From Litorivicinus sp. (lineage in GTDB: Bacteria > Pseudomonadota > Gammaproteobacteria > Pseudomonadales > Litorivicinaceae): 11,667 bases of DNA. The stretch lies in the NCBI GenBank assembly GCA_018402605.1, contig JAGYIK010000034.1:1-11667 (forward strand), in the 5' to 3' direction. This document shows, one piece after another, positions 1 through 5,982 of the stretch. The first letter of the stretch is position 1; each line of letters opens with the position of its first letter. The notes below the pieces were generated by a model. That model worked only from the letters and a program-made list of their open reading frames with translations, was not told where the DNA came from and did no database searches. The position numbers and the translations under genes are program-made.

Positions 1-585
1 GGTGTAGACCTCAGCGGTAATGTTGCCCTGGTAAAACCGCTTGAACCCTGCCAGTGCGTCCTGGCCGGCCGGATAATTTGGCGCCAGTAGATACACATTT
101 TTGTAGCCTTGCGCTTGCACGTATTGCCCCATGGCTTCATGCAAGTTGTCGTTGACCCAAGCGACATTGAAATAATTTGGGTGACAGCGTTTACCGGCGA
201 GAAGTGAGGGCCCGGCATTGGGGCTGACATAAATGGTCCCGTCTGCAGTCACACTCGGAATCACAGCCATTGCAAGATTGGACCAGACGATTCCGGTCAT
301 GATGTCGACTTGATCTTGTTGCACCATGCGCGTGGCGATTTGCTTTGCGTTATCCACTTTACGGGCATCATCGACCACGATCATTTCAATGCTGACGCCA
401 CCGAGTTGCCCGTTACGCTCTTTTAGCGCCAATTCGAATCCATCGCGAATATCGATGCCCAAGGATGCACCACCACCAGAGAGCGTGGTGATCATGCCAA
501 TTTTTGCGACTTCAGCGAGGGAAACACCACTTACGCAAAGTGATGTGGCTAATACGGTGTGTTTGACGAATGAGGGGAGTTGCAT
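1..585 (-). CDS. Branched-chain amino acid-type ABC transporter substrate-binding protein (3' part outside window)
   Basis: Reading starts at the ATG complementary to 583-585 and stays open for 195 codons to the window edge, so the C-terminal half is missing. Residues 1-23 look like a Sec signal peptide (short basic start, hydrophobic core, cleavage after SLA). The mature part begins VAKIGMITTLSGGGASLGID, typical of the LivK/periplasmic-binding-protein type 1 fold, followed by DGFELALKERNG, VVDDARK and ATRMVQQDQVDIMTG, all at the usual positions for the first lobe. An AAAAAGG ribosome site lies about 8 nt upstream. The likely role is ligand capture in the periplasm for a LivHMGF-like importer; family members bind branched-chain amino acids, urea, amides or aromatic acids, and the ligand cannot be told here. 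It is divergent from the thioesterase gene. Confidence 0.9.
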   Translation of the reverse strand, partial: MQLPSFVKHTVLATSLCVSGVSLAEVAKIGMITTLSGGGASLGIDIRDGFELALKERNGQLGGVSIEMIVVDDARKVDNAKQIATRMVQQDQVDIMTGIVWSNLAMAVIPSVTADGTIYVSPNAGPSLLAGKRCHPNYFNVAWVNDNLHEAMGQYVQAQGYKNVYLLAPNYPAGQDALAGFKRFYQGNITAEVYT

Positions 586-664
586 GGCTCGAGCCTTTTT
601 GTTGTGTTAAACCGCAAACTTAGTAGATACAGGGGTTTCACACAAGACTCCAGATGGATCGGAA

Positions 665-693
665 TTGGTCGCTCGCAATTGTTCGTTTAGACT
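665..693 (+). promoter_or_regulatory. Putative sigma-70 promoter for the thioesterase gene
   Basis: TTGGTC (665-670) and TAGACT (688-693) are separated by 17 bp and lie 25 bp before the ATG at 718. Agreement with consensus is partial (TTG of the -35; TA, A and T of the -10), but spacing and position are right. GGAGAG at 708-713 is the ribosome site. Confidence 0.45.
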
Positions 694-717
694 GCACGCG
701 ATCTATCGGAGAGTGCC

Positions 718-1119
718 ATGTCTGACGCGTTACCTAAGCATAATCCTGCAATTCGCACGATTGCGATGCCTGCAGACACCAATCCCGCTGGCGATATCTT
801 TGGCGGCTGGTTAATGGCGCAAATGGATTTGGCGGCGGGCAATACGGCGGCGCGCATCGCGCGCGGGCGCTCGGCGACGATCGCTGTCGATGGGATTCAG
901 TTCTTAAAGCCAGTCTATGTGGGTGATGAGGTGACGCTCTTTGCGGAGCTTGAATCGGTGGGTCGGACGTCAATGAAGATTCGGGTTGAGGCATGGCGCC
1001 GTGCTCGGGACGGTGACGAGAGTGAAAAAGTGACCGATGCGCTGTTCACCTTTGTCGCACTCGATCAGCGCGGCCGACCGCGCCCTGTTCCCGCACTGAC
1101 GCGAACTGACGCGAACTGA
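718..1119 (+). CDS. YciA-like acyl-CoA thioesterase (hot-dog fold)
   Basis: A 133-residue protein of normal length for the YciA/acyl-CoA hydrolase group, which hydrolyses acyl-CoA to free acid and CoA in the cytoplasm. The hallmark NPxGDIFGG stretch is at residues 22-30 with D37 following in QMD, then ATIAVDGIQFLKPVYVGDEV (about residues 53-72) and VGRTSMKIRVEAW, all characteristic. GGAGAG upstream gives the start. The last eight codons and the stop lie inside a 10-bp tandem repeat, so the C-terminal tail ALTRTDAN is made by the repeat and would change with unit number; the conserved fold ends before it. The gene is alone on this strand, divergent from the binding-protein gene. Confidence 0.9.
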   Translation: MSDALPKHNPAIRTIAMPADTNPAGDIFGGWLMAQMDLAAGNTAARIARGRSATIAVDGIQFLKPVYVGDEVTLFAELESVGRTSMKIRVEAWRRARDGDESEKVTDALFTFVALDQRGRPRPVPALTRTDAN

Positions 1120-1130
1120 CGCGAACTGAC
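1095..1130 (+). repeat. 10-bp tandem direct repeat (3.6 copies) across a stop codon
   Basis: The unit ACTGACGCGA occurs at 1095-1104, 1105-1114 and 1115-1124, followed by the partial copy ACTGAC at 1125-1130, with no mismatch. The thioesterase stop codon (1117-1119) is inside the third copy. Ten is not a multiple of three, so gain or loss of one unit changes the reading frame through the repeat. Confidence 0.95.
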
Positions 1131-1189
1131 CATTCCGAATCGCCTCGGCGGCTGGATTGATGGTGTGCCATCGCGCGTGATGTTCACAG

Positions 1190-1277
1190 GACTCTGGGCT
1201 GACTCTGGATTGAGAATACACACATCACTGCCCTTGTGATTTACGTGGCTCGCACCTGTGATTTACGTGAATCGCAC
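1190..1277 (+). repeat. Short direct repeats in the thioesterase-yedE gap (1120-1443)
   Basis: The 324-bp gap holds no convincing gene. GACTCTGG occurs at 1190-1197 and 1201-1208 (11-bp period). A 21-bp element occurs at 1235-1255 and 1257-1277 (22-bp period), identical except for two positions; both copies have TGTGATTTACGTG, two or three variable bases, then TCGCAC. The second copy is a near inverted repeat, GTGATT...AATCGCAC, with one extra base in the right arm. Periods of 11 and 22 bp put copies on the same DNA face, as expected for paired regulator sites, but no regulator can be named. The rest of the gap shows nothing apart from the promoter before yedE. Confidence 0.7.
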
Positions 1278-1409
1278 GAGGGGTATTGGAGAATATTCAA
1301 AATAATCCGATGATTGGGCTGTGCGTGGGCGAGATCATGCGGCCGGGCTTTGGTCTCGACAACGCACAATGTGACTGCCTCGGCTTGATCCCAATCCGGG
1401 CCAACGCCA

Positions 1410-1418
1410 TGCTAGGAT
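1410..1418 (+). promoter_or_regulatory. Putative extended -10 promoter for the YeeE/YedE gene
   Basis: TGCTAGGAT at 1410-1418 is an extended -10 element (TGn followed by a TATAAT-like hexamer). It lies 25 bp upstream of the chosen ATG at 1444, giving a predicted leader of about 19-20 nt that contains GGAGAG. No good -35 lies 17 bp upstream, which extended -10 promoters can tolerate. Confidence 0.4.
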
Positions 1419-1443
1419 GCGCGCAAATTTTGGAGAGATGCAC

Positions 1444-2472
1444 ATGAATGAGTTGGATGTCAGGACGAGCATGATCCTGGCCGGTGTTGTTTTCGGGGTG
1501 CTTTACGGCGCTGTTGCGCAGGCGACTCGGTTTTGCGTACGTCGTGGGATTACGGATCTGGCTGAAGGCCGCGGAGCACAGACGCTGAGCGCATGGTTTG
1601 CTGCGGTTTTTGTGGCGCTCCCAATGACACAGTGGATGCTCTTGGATGGTCACATCGCCACCGATTCGATGGTGTATTTCCCTGCGAGCTTGTCGCTTTG
1701 GACCACAGTTTTGGGCGCCATTGTGTTCGCGGTTGGCATGGTCCTAACCCGTGGATGCCCGGCTCGCCTCACTGTTCTAGCGGCGACTGGCAATCTCCGC
1801 GCATGGTTTGGTCTGCTTGTGATTGGACTGAGCGCGTATGCCACATTTAAGGGTTTGTTTGCCGAGACACGGGTGAGTTGGCAGGCAAGTGGCGCGGTGC
1901 AACTCCCGCAAAGCTCCCTGTTACTGGTGGGTGAACATCTGGCATGGGGGCTCATCGCTCTGGTGACTGTGGTGCTTGCGGTGGGTGCCTTTCGCTATGG
2001 CATCACGCGCAATCTGATTGGCGGGCTCTTGGTTGGTACATTGGTGGCAGGTGCGTGGTCAACGACGGCTGTGTTGGGCGCGGATGATTTTGATCCGATG
2101 GCGCCGATGTCGTATAGCTTTGTCGCGCCCATTGGTGAAGCCATGACCTACATGCAACTGGCGTCTGGGCTCGAGCCGAGTTTTAACGTGACGATGATTT
2201 TGGGCGTCTTGATTGGTGCGTTTGCGATGAGTCTGCTGCGTCGCGAATTCGAGCTGCAAACATTCGAGAGTGCGACTGATCATGGACGCTACTTTTTGGG
2301 CGCAGTGATGATGGGTGTCGGTGGAATTTTCGCGTTGGGTTGCACCACGGGGCAGTCGATCACCGGGCTCGCAACCGGCAGTGGCTGGTCGGTCCTCGTC
2401 ACTGGCGTCATTTTTGTCACTGGGTTTTACGCCCATCGGGTATTTGTGATGCCCAAGGAGCCGGTGGTTTAA
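1444..2472 (+). CDS. YeeE/YedE family thiosulfate-type membrane transporter (TsuA-like)
   Basis: A 342-residue multi-pass inner-membrane protein of the YeeE/YedE sulfur transport family; characterised TsuA members carry thiosulfate inward by relaying it between conserved cysteines. The protein has exactly three cysteines, each in a family motif: C31 in RFCVRRGITD, C105 in LTRGCPARL and C300 in GIFALGCTTGQSITG. Hydrophobic helices fill the rest, and the two halves carry related Gly-Cys motifs as expected of the internal duplication. The ATG at 1444 is preferred because GGAGAG (1432-1437) sits 6 nt upstream; the in-frame ATGs at 1417 and 1438 lie before or directly against that site. It heads a plus-strand run with two small genes, the next starting 2 nt after its stop. 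The exact substrate is inferred from family only. Confidence 0.85.
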   Translation: MNELDVRTSMILAGVVFGVLYGAVAQATRFCVRRGITDLAEGRGAQTLSAWFAAVFVALPMTQWMLLDGHIATDSMVYFPASLSLWTTVLGAIVFAVGMVLTRGCPARLTVLAATGNLRAWFGLLVIGLSAYATFKGLFAETRVSWQASGAVQLPQSSLLLVGEHLAWGLIALVTVVLAVGAFRYGITRNLIGGLLVGTLVAGAWSTTAVLGADDFDPMAPMSYSFVAPIGEAMTYMQLASGLEPSFNVTMILGVLIGAFAMSLLRREFELQTFESATDHGRYFLGAVMMGVGGIFALGCTTGQSITGLATGSGWSVLVTGVIFVTGFYAHRVFVMPKEPVV

Positions 2473-2474
2473 GG

Positions 2475-2792
2475 ATGCGCGCCTTGGTTCCTGTTGTTGT
2501 CATTGCAATGGTTGTGATCTCGGCTCCGGCCGAAGCGGCCTGTCGCAGTTATCACTACGACCATGACGGCAATCCCCATACGGCGAATCGTATTCGCGTG
2601 GTGTGTGAGCCGACCACGACGATCCGAAAAATTCCAAAGTATGTTGTGCAAACCGATGTCCGACCGGCGATGCGCACCCGGGTGCAAACGCCCAATCACA
2701 TTCCGTTGCCTCCAGAGCCGCGGCGATGCGGCATTCCATCGGTCTATCAGTTCGTGCAGTATCAAACCAAGGCACAATGCATGACAGACTAA
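2475..2792 (+). CDS. Small secreted four-cysteine protein, function unknown
   Basis: The 105-residue product begins with a clear signal peptide (about residues 1-21, hydrophobic VVVIAMVVIS, then APAEA). The mature part carries four cysteines (C23, C44, C85, C102), enough for two disulfides in the periplasm, and a basic, proline-rich middle with PLPPEPRR at about 77-84. The start lies 2 nt after the yedE stop, so it is probably co-transcribed and translated by re-initiation; the nearest ribosome-site-like GGAG is about 13 nt upstream, inside yedE. I do not recognise the family. Coupling to a sulfur transporter suggests but does not show a role in periplasmic thiol or sulfur handling. Confidence 0.7.
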   Translation: MRALVPVVVIAMVVISAPAEAACRSYHYDHDGNPHTANRIRVVCEPTTTIRKIPKYVVQTDVRPAMRTRVQTPNHIPLPPEPRRCGIPSVYQFVQYQTKAQCMTD

Positions 2793-2816
2793 TCTGTCAC
2801 CCAGAAAGGATTCCAG

Positions 2817-3488
2817 ATGCTCGGTCATCGAGACGCACAACAACTGAAAGAGAAGCAACGGCAGCTTCGTGATGGATTCCCAGACAGTCTAGGGCTCCGA
2901 GTGCATCGTGCCATTAGCTGGCTGACCCGTGCTTCACACGAAGCGGATGATCCAGATGCCGCCTTTGTGTTTTTGTGGATTGCCTTTAACTCAGCCTATT
3001 CGCAAGATATCGGGATTGCTTACCATGTCTCAGAGAAAGGCCGCTTTAAAAGCTTTCTAAGTACGTTGCTGGCGTTTGATCAGAGTGATCGGATCTACGA
3101 CATCGTGTGGACGCGTTTTCCGCATGAGATACGTCTGATTTTAGAAAATCAGTATGTGTTCGGTGCATTTTGGAACCATCAAAATGGGATCGAGGGGCAC
3201 GAGGACTGGGCTGAACGGCTTGAATCGTCGGTTCGCAAGGCGAAGATGGCTCTGGCAGAAAAAGACACTGAGCGCGTTTTGAACGAGCTGTTTGACCGCC
3301 TCTATGTGTTGCGTAATCAGATGATCCACGGTGGTGCGACCTGGGCCGGCCAAGTGAACCGAGCGCAGGTCAATGACGGCGTGGCGATTTTGGGTTCACT
3401 GATTCCGGTATTTGTCGACCTGATGATGGATCATCCTGAGCATCCTTGGAAAGATGCGATCTACCCAGTCGTTGATCCGAGCTTATAG
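2817..3488 (+). CDS. Stand-alone HEPN-domain protein (putative RNase fold)
   Basis: A 223-residue, mostly helical soluble protein. It carries LRNQMIHGG, with R166-N-x-x-x-H171, the Rx4-6H motif of the HEPN superfamily with the usual polar residue after the arginine; in active HEPN toxins these residues cut RNA. The N-terminal part has FLWIAFNSAYSQ at about residues 52-63, a signature I associate with Apea-type HEPN proteins. No signal peptide or membrane segment is visible. AAGGA (2806-2810) sits 6 nt before the ATG. It follows the secreted small protein by 24 nt on the same strand and overlaps the stop of the convergent TauE/SafE gene by 6 nt. No adjacent MNT nucleotidyltransferase or other obvious antitoxin is present, so a toxin role is speculative. 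Could equally be a conserved solitary RNA-binding protein. Confidence 0.75.
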   Translation: MLGHRDAQQLKEKQRQLRDGFPDSLGLRVHRAISWLTRASHEADDPDAAFVFLWIAFNSAYSQDIGIAYHVSEKGRFKSFLSTLLAFDQSDRIYDIVWTRFPHEIRLILENQYVFGAFWNHQNGIEGHEDWAERLESSVRKAKMALAEKDTERVLNELFDRLYVLRNQMIHGGATWAGQVNRAQVNDGVAILGSLIPVFVDLMMDHPEHPWKDAIYPVVDPSL

Positions 3489-4253
3489 GATTCCGGCGGA
3501 TTTCATTAAGCCCGTTAGGCTGACCACTACCAATGCAATCCCGAGTACGCGAAAAAAGGTCGGGGTCTCTTGCTCGATTAAGTAGCTGTGCATGCGCTCG
3601 CCGAGCAGATGTCCCACAAAGGCGCAGGGTAAGAGCCACAGGTGATGAATAAGCTGCAGATCGACGCCAGCAATGATAAATGAGACCAGTTTAATCAGTG
3701 TGAGAATCCACCAGAGCACAAAGAGCGTGTTGCGCAATTCGTGTTTGGCGACCTTGGCGGCGACCACCGGCACAATGAGCGGCGCACCGGTCAACGAGGT
3801 GCCCGATACGTAGGCGCCAAGGCCTAAGAATCCGTATTCCTGCCAGGGTTTGGTGATCGCGATGGGACGATTGGCGATGTAGCCGATGGCATAGGCGAGT
3901 ACGATAATGAAAATCAGGCTGCTCATAATGACCGGTGGCAGCGTTAATAAGCCAATGACCCCAGCAATTTTTGGAATCAGCATGATGCGCATGGCGCGTT
4001 TAAGGTAGGGCCAGCAAATACTGGGTGCTGTTTCAAGGCCCTGTTTTCGTTGGCTTTGCACCATGATCAAGGTGGAGAAAAAAATCAGGTGCATTGCGAT
4101 GAGCGGCAGAAAGACGAGTGGGTCGTTGACGATCAATAACAAAAAGGGAAGCGCCAAGACCGCGCCGCCGAAACCGAGCCCGCTGCGCACAAAACCACTC
4201 CAAACAAAAATGAGTGCAATGAGACCGTATTGGAGTATTGAGAGTTCACTCAT
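3483..4253 (-). CDS. TauE/SafE family (TSUP) membrane exporter
   Basis: A 256-residue protein almost entirely of hydrophobic helices, the usual size and character for TauE/SafE permeases, which export sulfite, sulfoacetate or related organosulfur anions; many members are uncharacterised. The N-terminal motif SGFVRSGLGFGGAVLALPFL (about residues 19-38) is diagnostic, and the second half repeats the pattern in YVSGTSLTGAPLIVPVVAAK. The start lies 39 nt after the stop of the upstream small membrane-protein gene on the same strand, so the two are likely co-transcribed; no strong ribosome site precedes the ATG. Its TAA stop interlocks with the HEPN stop on the other strand. Substrate unknown. Confidence 0.85.
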   Translation of the reverse strand: MSELSILQYGLIALIFVWSGFVRSGLGFGGAVLALPFLLLIVNDPLVFLPLIAMHLIFFSTLIMVQSQRKQGLETAPSICWPYLKRAMRIMLIPKIAGVIGLLTLPPVIMSSLIFIIVLAYAIGYIANRPIAITKPWQEYGFLGLGAYVSGTSLTGAPLIVPVVAAKVAKHELRNTLFVLWWILTLIKLVSFIIAGVDLQLIHHLWLLPCAFVGHLLGERMHSYLIEQETPTFFRVLGIALVVVSLTGLMKSAGIL

Positions 4254-4292
4254 ACGATAAAAGATGGGCCGGCACTGCGCCGCATGACACTC

Positions 4293-4559
4293 TTATTCCT
4301 TTTTGCAGGCAAGGGACGCTGGCCCTGATGCACCGTTTCGTTTGTTTTTCGAGTACTGATACATAAACCCGCGCGCATTCTGTCCTGTGACGCACTCCCA
4401 GCTGTCGATCTTGATCATTGCGCCAGATGACTGATCAAGCGTGGGCTTTGGCGGCGGTGGTGCGGGCATTGAGTCGATGATGCCGTAGATCAGAAGGCCC
4501 GCGCCAAACACGATGACGGCACCAAGTGATCCTGCAACCCATTTAAACTCTGATCCCAT
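4293..4559 (-). CDS. Small single-pass membrane protein, function unknown
   Basis: An 88-residue product with one predicted membrane helix (about residues 7-28), then a proline run (PAPPPPKP, 32-39) and a mainly polar C-terminal part with two cysteines (C56 in WECVTG and C85 near the end) that could pair if exported. GGAG lies about 6 nt before the ATG, supporting a real start. Just upstream (39 nt) of the TauE/SafE gene on the same strand, so probably the first gene of a two-gene unit; perhaps an accessory of the exporter, by position only. I do not recognise a family. Confidence 0.6.
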   Translation of the reverse strand: MGSEFKWVAGSLGAVIVFGAGLLIYGIIDSMPAPPPPKPTLDQSSGAMIKIDSWECVTGQNARGFMYQYSKNKRNGASGPASLACKKE

Positions 4560-4702
4560 GGGGTCTCCAAATACACAATCACCACATGCTCAACTGTTCT
4601 GTGGCGTTTCTCAAGTCCTATGAATCGGATGCGTGCGATTTCCCTTGAATCATCCCGTCACTGCCTCGACTGACAAGATAGGTCGTGAAGGAGGCGTGTC
4701 TG

Positions 4703-5420
4703 ATGCGCACAGGGGTAACGGTGGTGGCTTGTTTGCTCTCTTGCAAGGCATTTGCAATGGATGCGATGCAGCAGGTCGGTGAGTTTTGGATTGATCGGAC
4801 CGAAGTGTCTGTGGCGGCATTCGCTCGGTTTGCCGAAGCCACCGGTTTTGTGAGTGAAGCAGACGTCCGGGGAGGTGGTGAAGTCTACGGGTTTGGCTGG
4901 GAACCGAAGCCGGGGTGGGTATGGGTGCGCGCTTTGGGTCGCCTGCTGACACTGAAAGAGCCGGCTGTGCATCTGACCTTCGATGAGGCCGCACAGTATT
5001 GCCAGTGGCGTGGTGCGCGACTGCCAACAGATTTCGAGTGGATGAAGGCGTATACCAGACAAGAGCGCATCCGCCAACGCCGTTTGAGACAGGAAGGAGT
5101 ATCTATCCGACCGGTGGATTCACCCCTGGTGCAATTGTTTAGACGACTGCGCTGCAGGCGGGCATCTGGGCTATGCCGATCGGTTGATGCGTGGACTGGG
5201 TCCGGTACGCGTTGGAACTTCAAAGGCCGGTGTGAATGGACTCTTCGATATGGGTGCCAACGTATGGGAGTGGGTGGATGGGGGGTCGACACAACAGCGG
5301 ATCACCCGCGGTGGGAGCTGGTGGTATGGGGCCGAGCGGATGCATCGAGATGATCGGGCCACAAAGCCGCCAGGCACGGCCGTTGTTTATATTGGTTTTC
5401 GCTGTGCAAAGGATGCTTAG
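4703..5420 (+). pseudogene. Secreted SUMF1-like (FGE-sulfatase fold) protein, interrupted by two frame changes
   Basis: Begins at the ATG at 4703, 8 nt after a perfect AAGGAGG (4688-4694); the in-frame GTG at 4685 lies before that site. Residues 1-18 form a signal peptide (cleavage after AFA). The SUMF1/FGE fold is clear from FWIDRTEVSVAAFARFAEAT, YCQWRGARLPTDFEWMKAYT, then in a second frame HPPTPFETGR and YPTGGFTPGA, then in a third frame CLDDCAAGGHLGYADRLMRG, DMGANVWEWVDGG, RGGSWWYGAE and the terminal GFRCAKDA. The breaks are at about 5057-5064 and 5133-5136, each repaired by adding one base; repaired length is about 239 residues. The two active-site cysteines of true formylglycine-generating enzymes, in the stretch after RGGS, are absent, so it is probably not a sulfatase-maturing enzyme. 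Its stop overlaps that of the Lrp gene on the other strand. Marked broken as written; sequence error is possible. Confidence 0.75.
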
Positions 5421-5875
5421 AGCCGGACCTCAACACGTTGTTTGATGCACTTCATTGCAACTTCAGTGCGGATGGATGCGATGTTCGGGACGCGGCTCAA
5501 CTCGTTGGTGAGGAAAAATTCAAGGTCTTGGGTGTCGCGAAGTAATAGTCTGAAGGTGTAGTCGTACTCACCGGTCATGCGAAAACACTCTTGCACCCGC
5601 GGATTCATTTTCACCACGCCTTCGAGATAACTGAGTGTATCTCGGGTTTGATTTTCGAGTTTGATGTGCGCAAAGACATGCAACTTAAACCCAAGTTGCT
5701 CGGCATCGACATGGGCATGTGTGCCGCGAATTACGCCCAGGCGATTTAAGTTTCGCACGCGACTGAGGCAGGCCGATGGTGATAATTCCACGGCCTTTGC
5801 AAGCGCTGCGTTACTCAGACTGCCGTCTTTCTGTAATGCATTCAGTATGTCACGATCTTTGTCATCAAGGCTCAT
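5417..5875 (-). CDS. Lrp/AsnC family transcriptional regulator
   Basis: A 152-residue protein, the normal Lrp length. The N-terminal winged helix-turn-helix runs from LDDKDRDILNALQKDGSLSN through ALAKAVELSPSACLSRVRNL to GVIRG (about residues 3-51). The C-terminal RAM ligand and oligomerisation domain follows (about 65-140), with VQECFRMTGEYDY at about 94-106 and SIRTEVAMKCIK. These proteins bind DNA as dimers or higher oligomers and respond to amino acids. The ATG at 5875 gives the canonical MSLDDKDRDIL start; an in-frame ATG at 5884 would add three residues. No strong ribosome site precedes either. The AT-rich gap shared with the divergent HNH-nadA unit carries a likely operator, so autoregulation and control of that unit are plausible. 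Confidence 0.9.
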   Translation of the reverse strand: MSLDDKDRDILNALQKDGSLSNAALAKAVELSPSACLSRVRNLNRLGVIRGTHAHVDAEQLGFKLHVFAHIKLENQTRDTLSYLEGVVKMNPRVQECFRMTGEYDYTFRLLLRDTQDLEFFLTNELSRVPNIASIRTEVAMKCIKQRVEVRL

Positions 5876-5911
5876 GAATCGCATAATATTCGGTGAAATG
5901 AGGAAAAACAA

Positions 5912-5952
5912 TTCAAATATTCTGAATTTAAACAAAAAGCAGAATATTTGAA
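5912..5952. promoter_or_regulatory. Perfect 13-bp inverted repeat, likely Lrp-type operator
   Basis: The left arm TTCAAATATTCTG (5912-5924) and right arm CAGAATATTTGAA (5940-5952) are exact reverse complements separated by a 15-bp AT-rich spacer. The right arm read on the plus strand fits the first ten positions of the E. coli Lrp consensus YAGHAWATTWTDCTR (CAGAATATTT). The left arm is nested in a second inverted repeat with AATTCA and TGAATT as arms (5910-5928). It lies between the divergent Lrp and HNH genes and overlaps the -35 of the HNH promoter. An RNA hairpin is less likely because the stem is very AT-rich and has no U-run placed like a terminator. Confidence 0.65.
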
Positions 5953-5974
5953 ATTTATTGAAACGGGCTATATT
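5948..5974 (+). promoter_or_regulatory. Putative promoter giving a leaderless HNH-nadA transcript
   Basis: TTGAAA (5948-5953) and TATATT (5969-5974) are 15 bp apart. The -10 ends only 8 bp before the ATG at 5983, so transcription would start at or within about two bases of the start codon, and no Shine-Dalgarno sequence precedes that ATG. The -35 overlaps the right arm of the inverted repeat, a position where a bound regulator would block polymerase. The short spacer lowers confidence. Confidence 0.45.
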
Positions 5975-5982
5975 GACACCCA

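Noticed and set aside
586..600. GGCTCGAGCC followed by TTTTT, resembling a small terminator
   Set aside because: The stem is only 3 bp around a 4-base loop and it lies at the ribosome site of the binding-protein gene.
1177..1187. GTGATGTTCAC palindrome resembling a CRP/FNR-type site
   Set aside because: The spacer is 3 bp, not the 6 bp (CRP) or 4 bp (FNR) required, and the position is over 250 bp from the next gene.
4685..4702. GTG at 4685 as start of the SUMF1-like gene
   Set aside because: The AAGGAGG ribosome site lies downstream of it, and the ATG at 4703 has ideal spacing and begins the signal peptide.
5057..5136. Programmed frameshifting in the SUMF1-like gene
   Set aside because: No slippery heptamer or stimulatory structure is apparent, and similar breaks occur in unrelated genes of the window, so a shared technical cause or decay is more likely.
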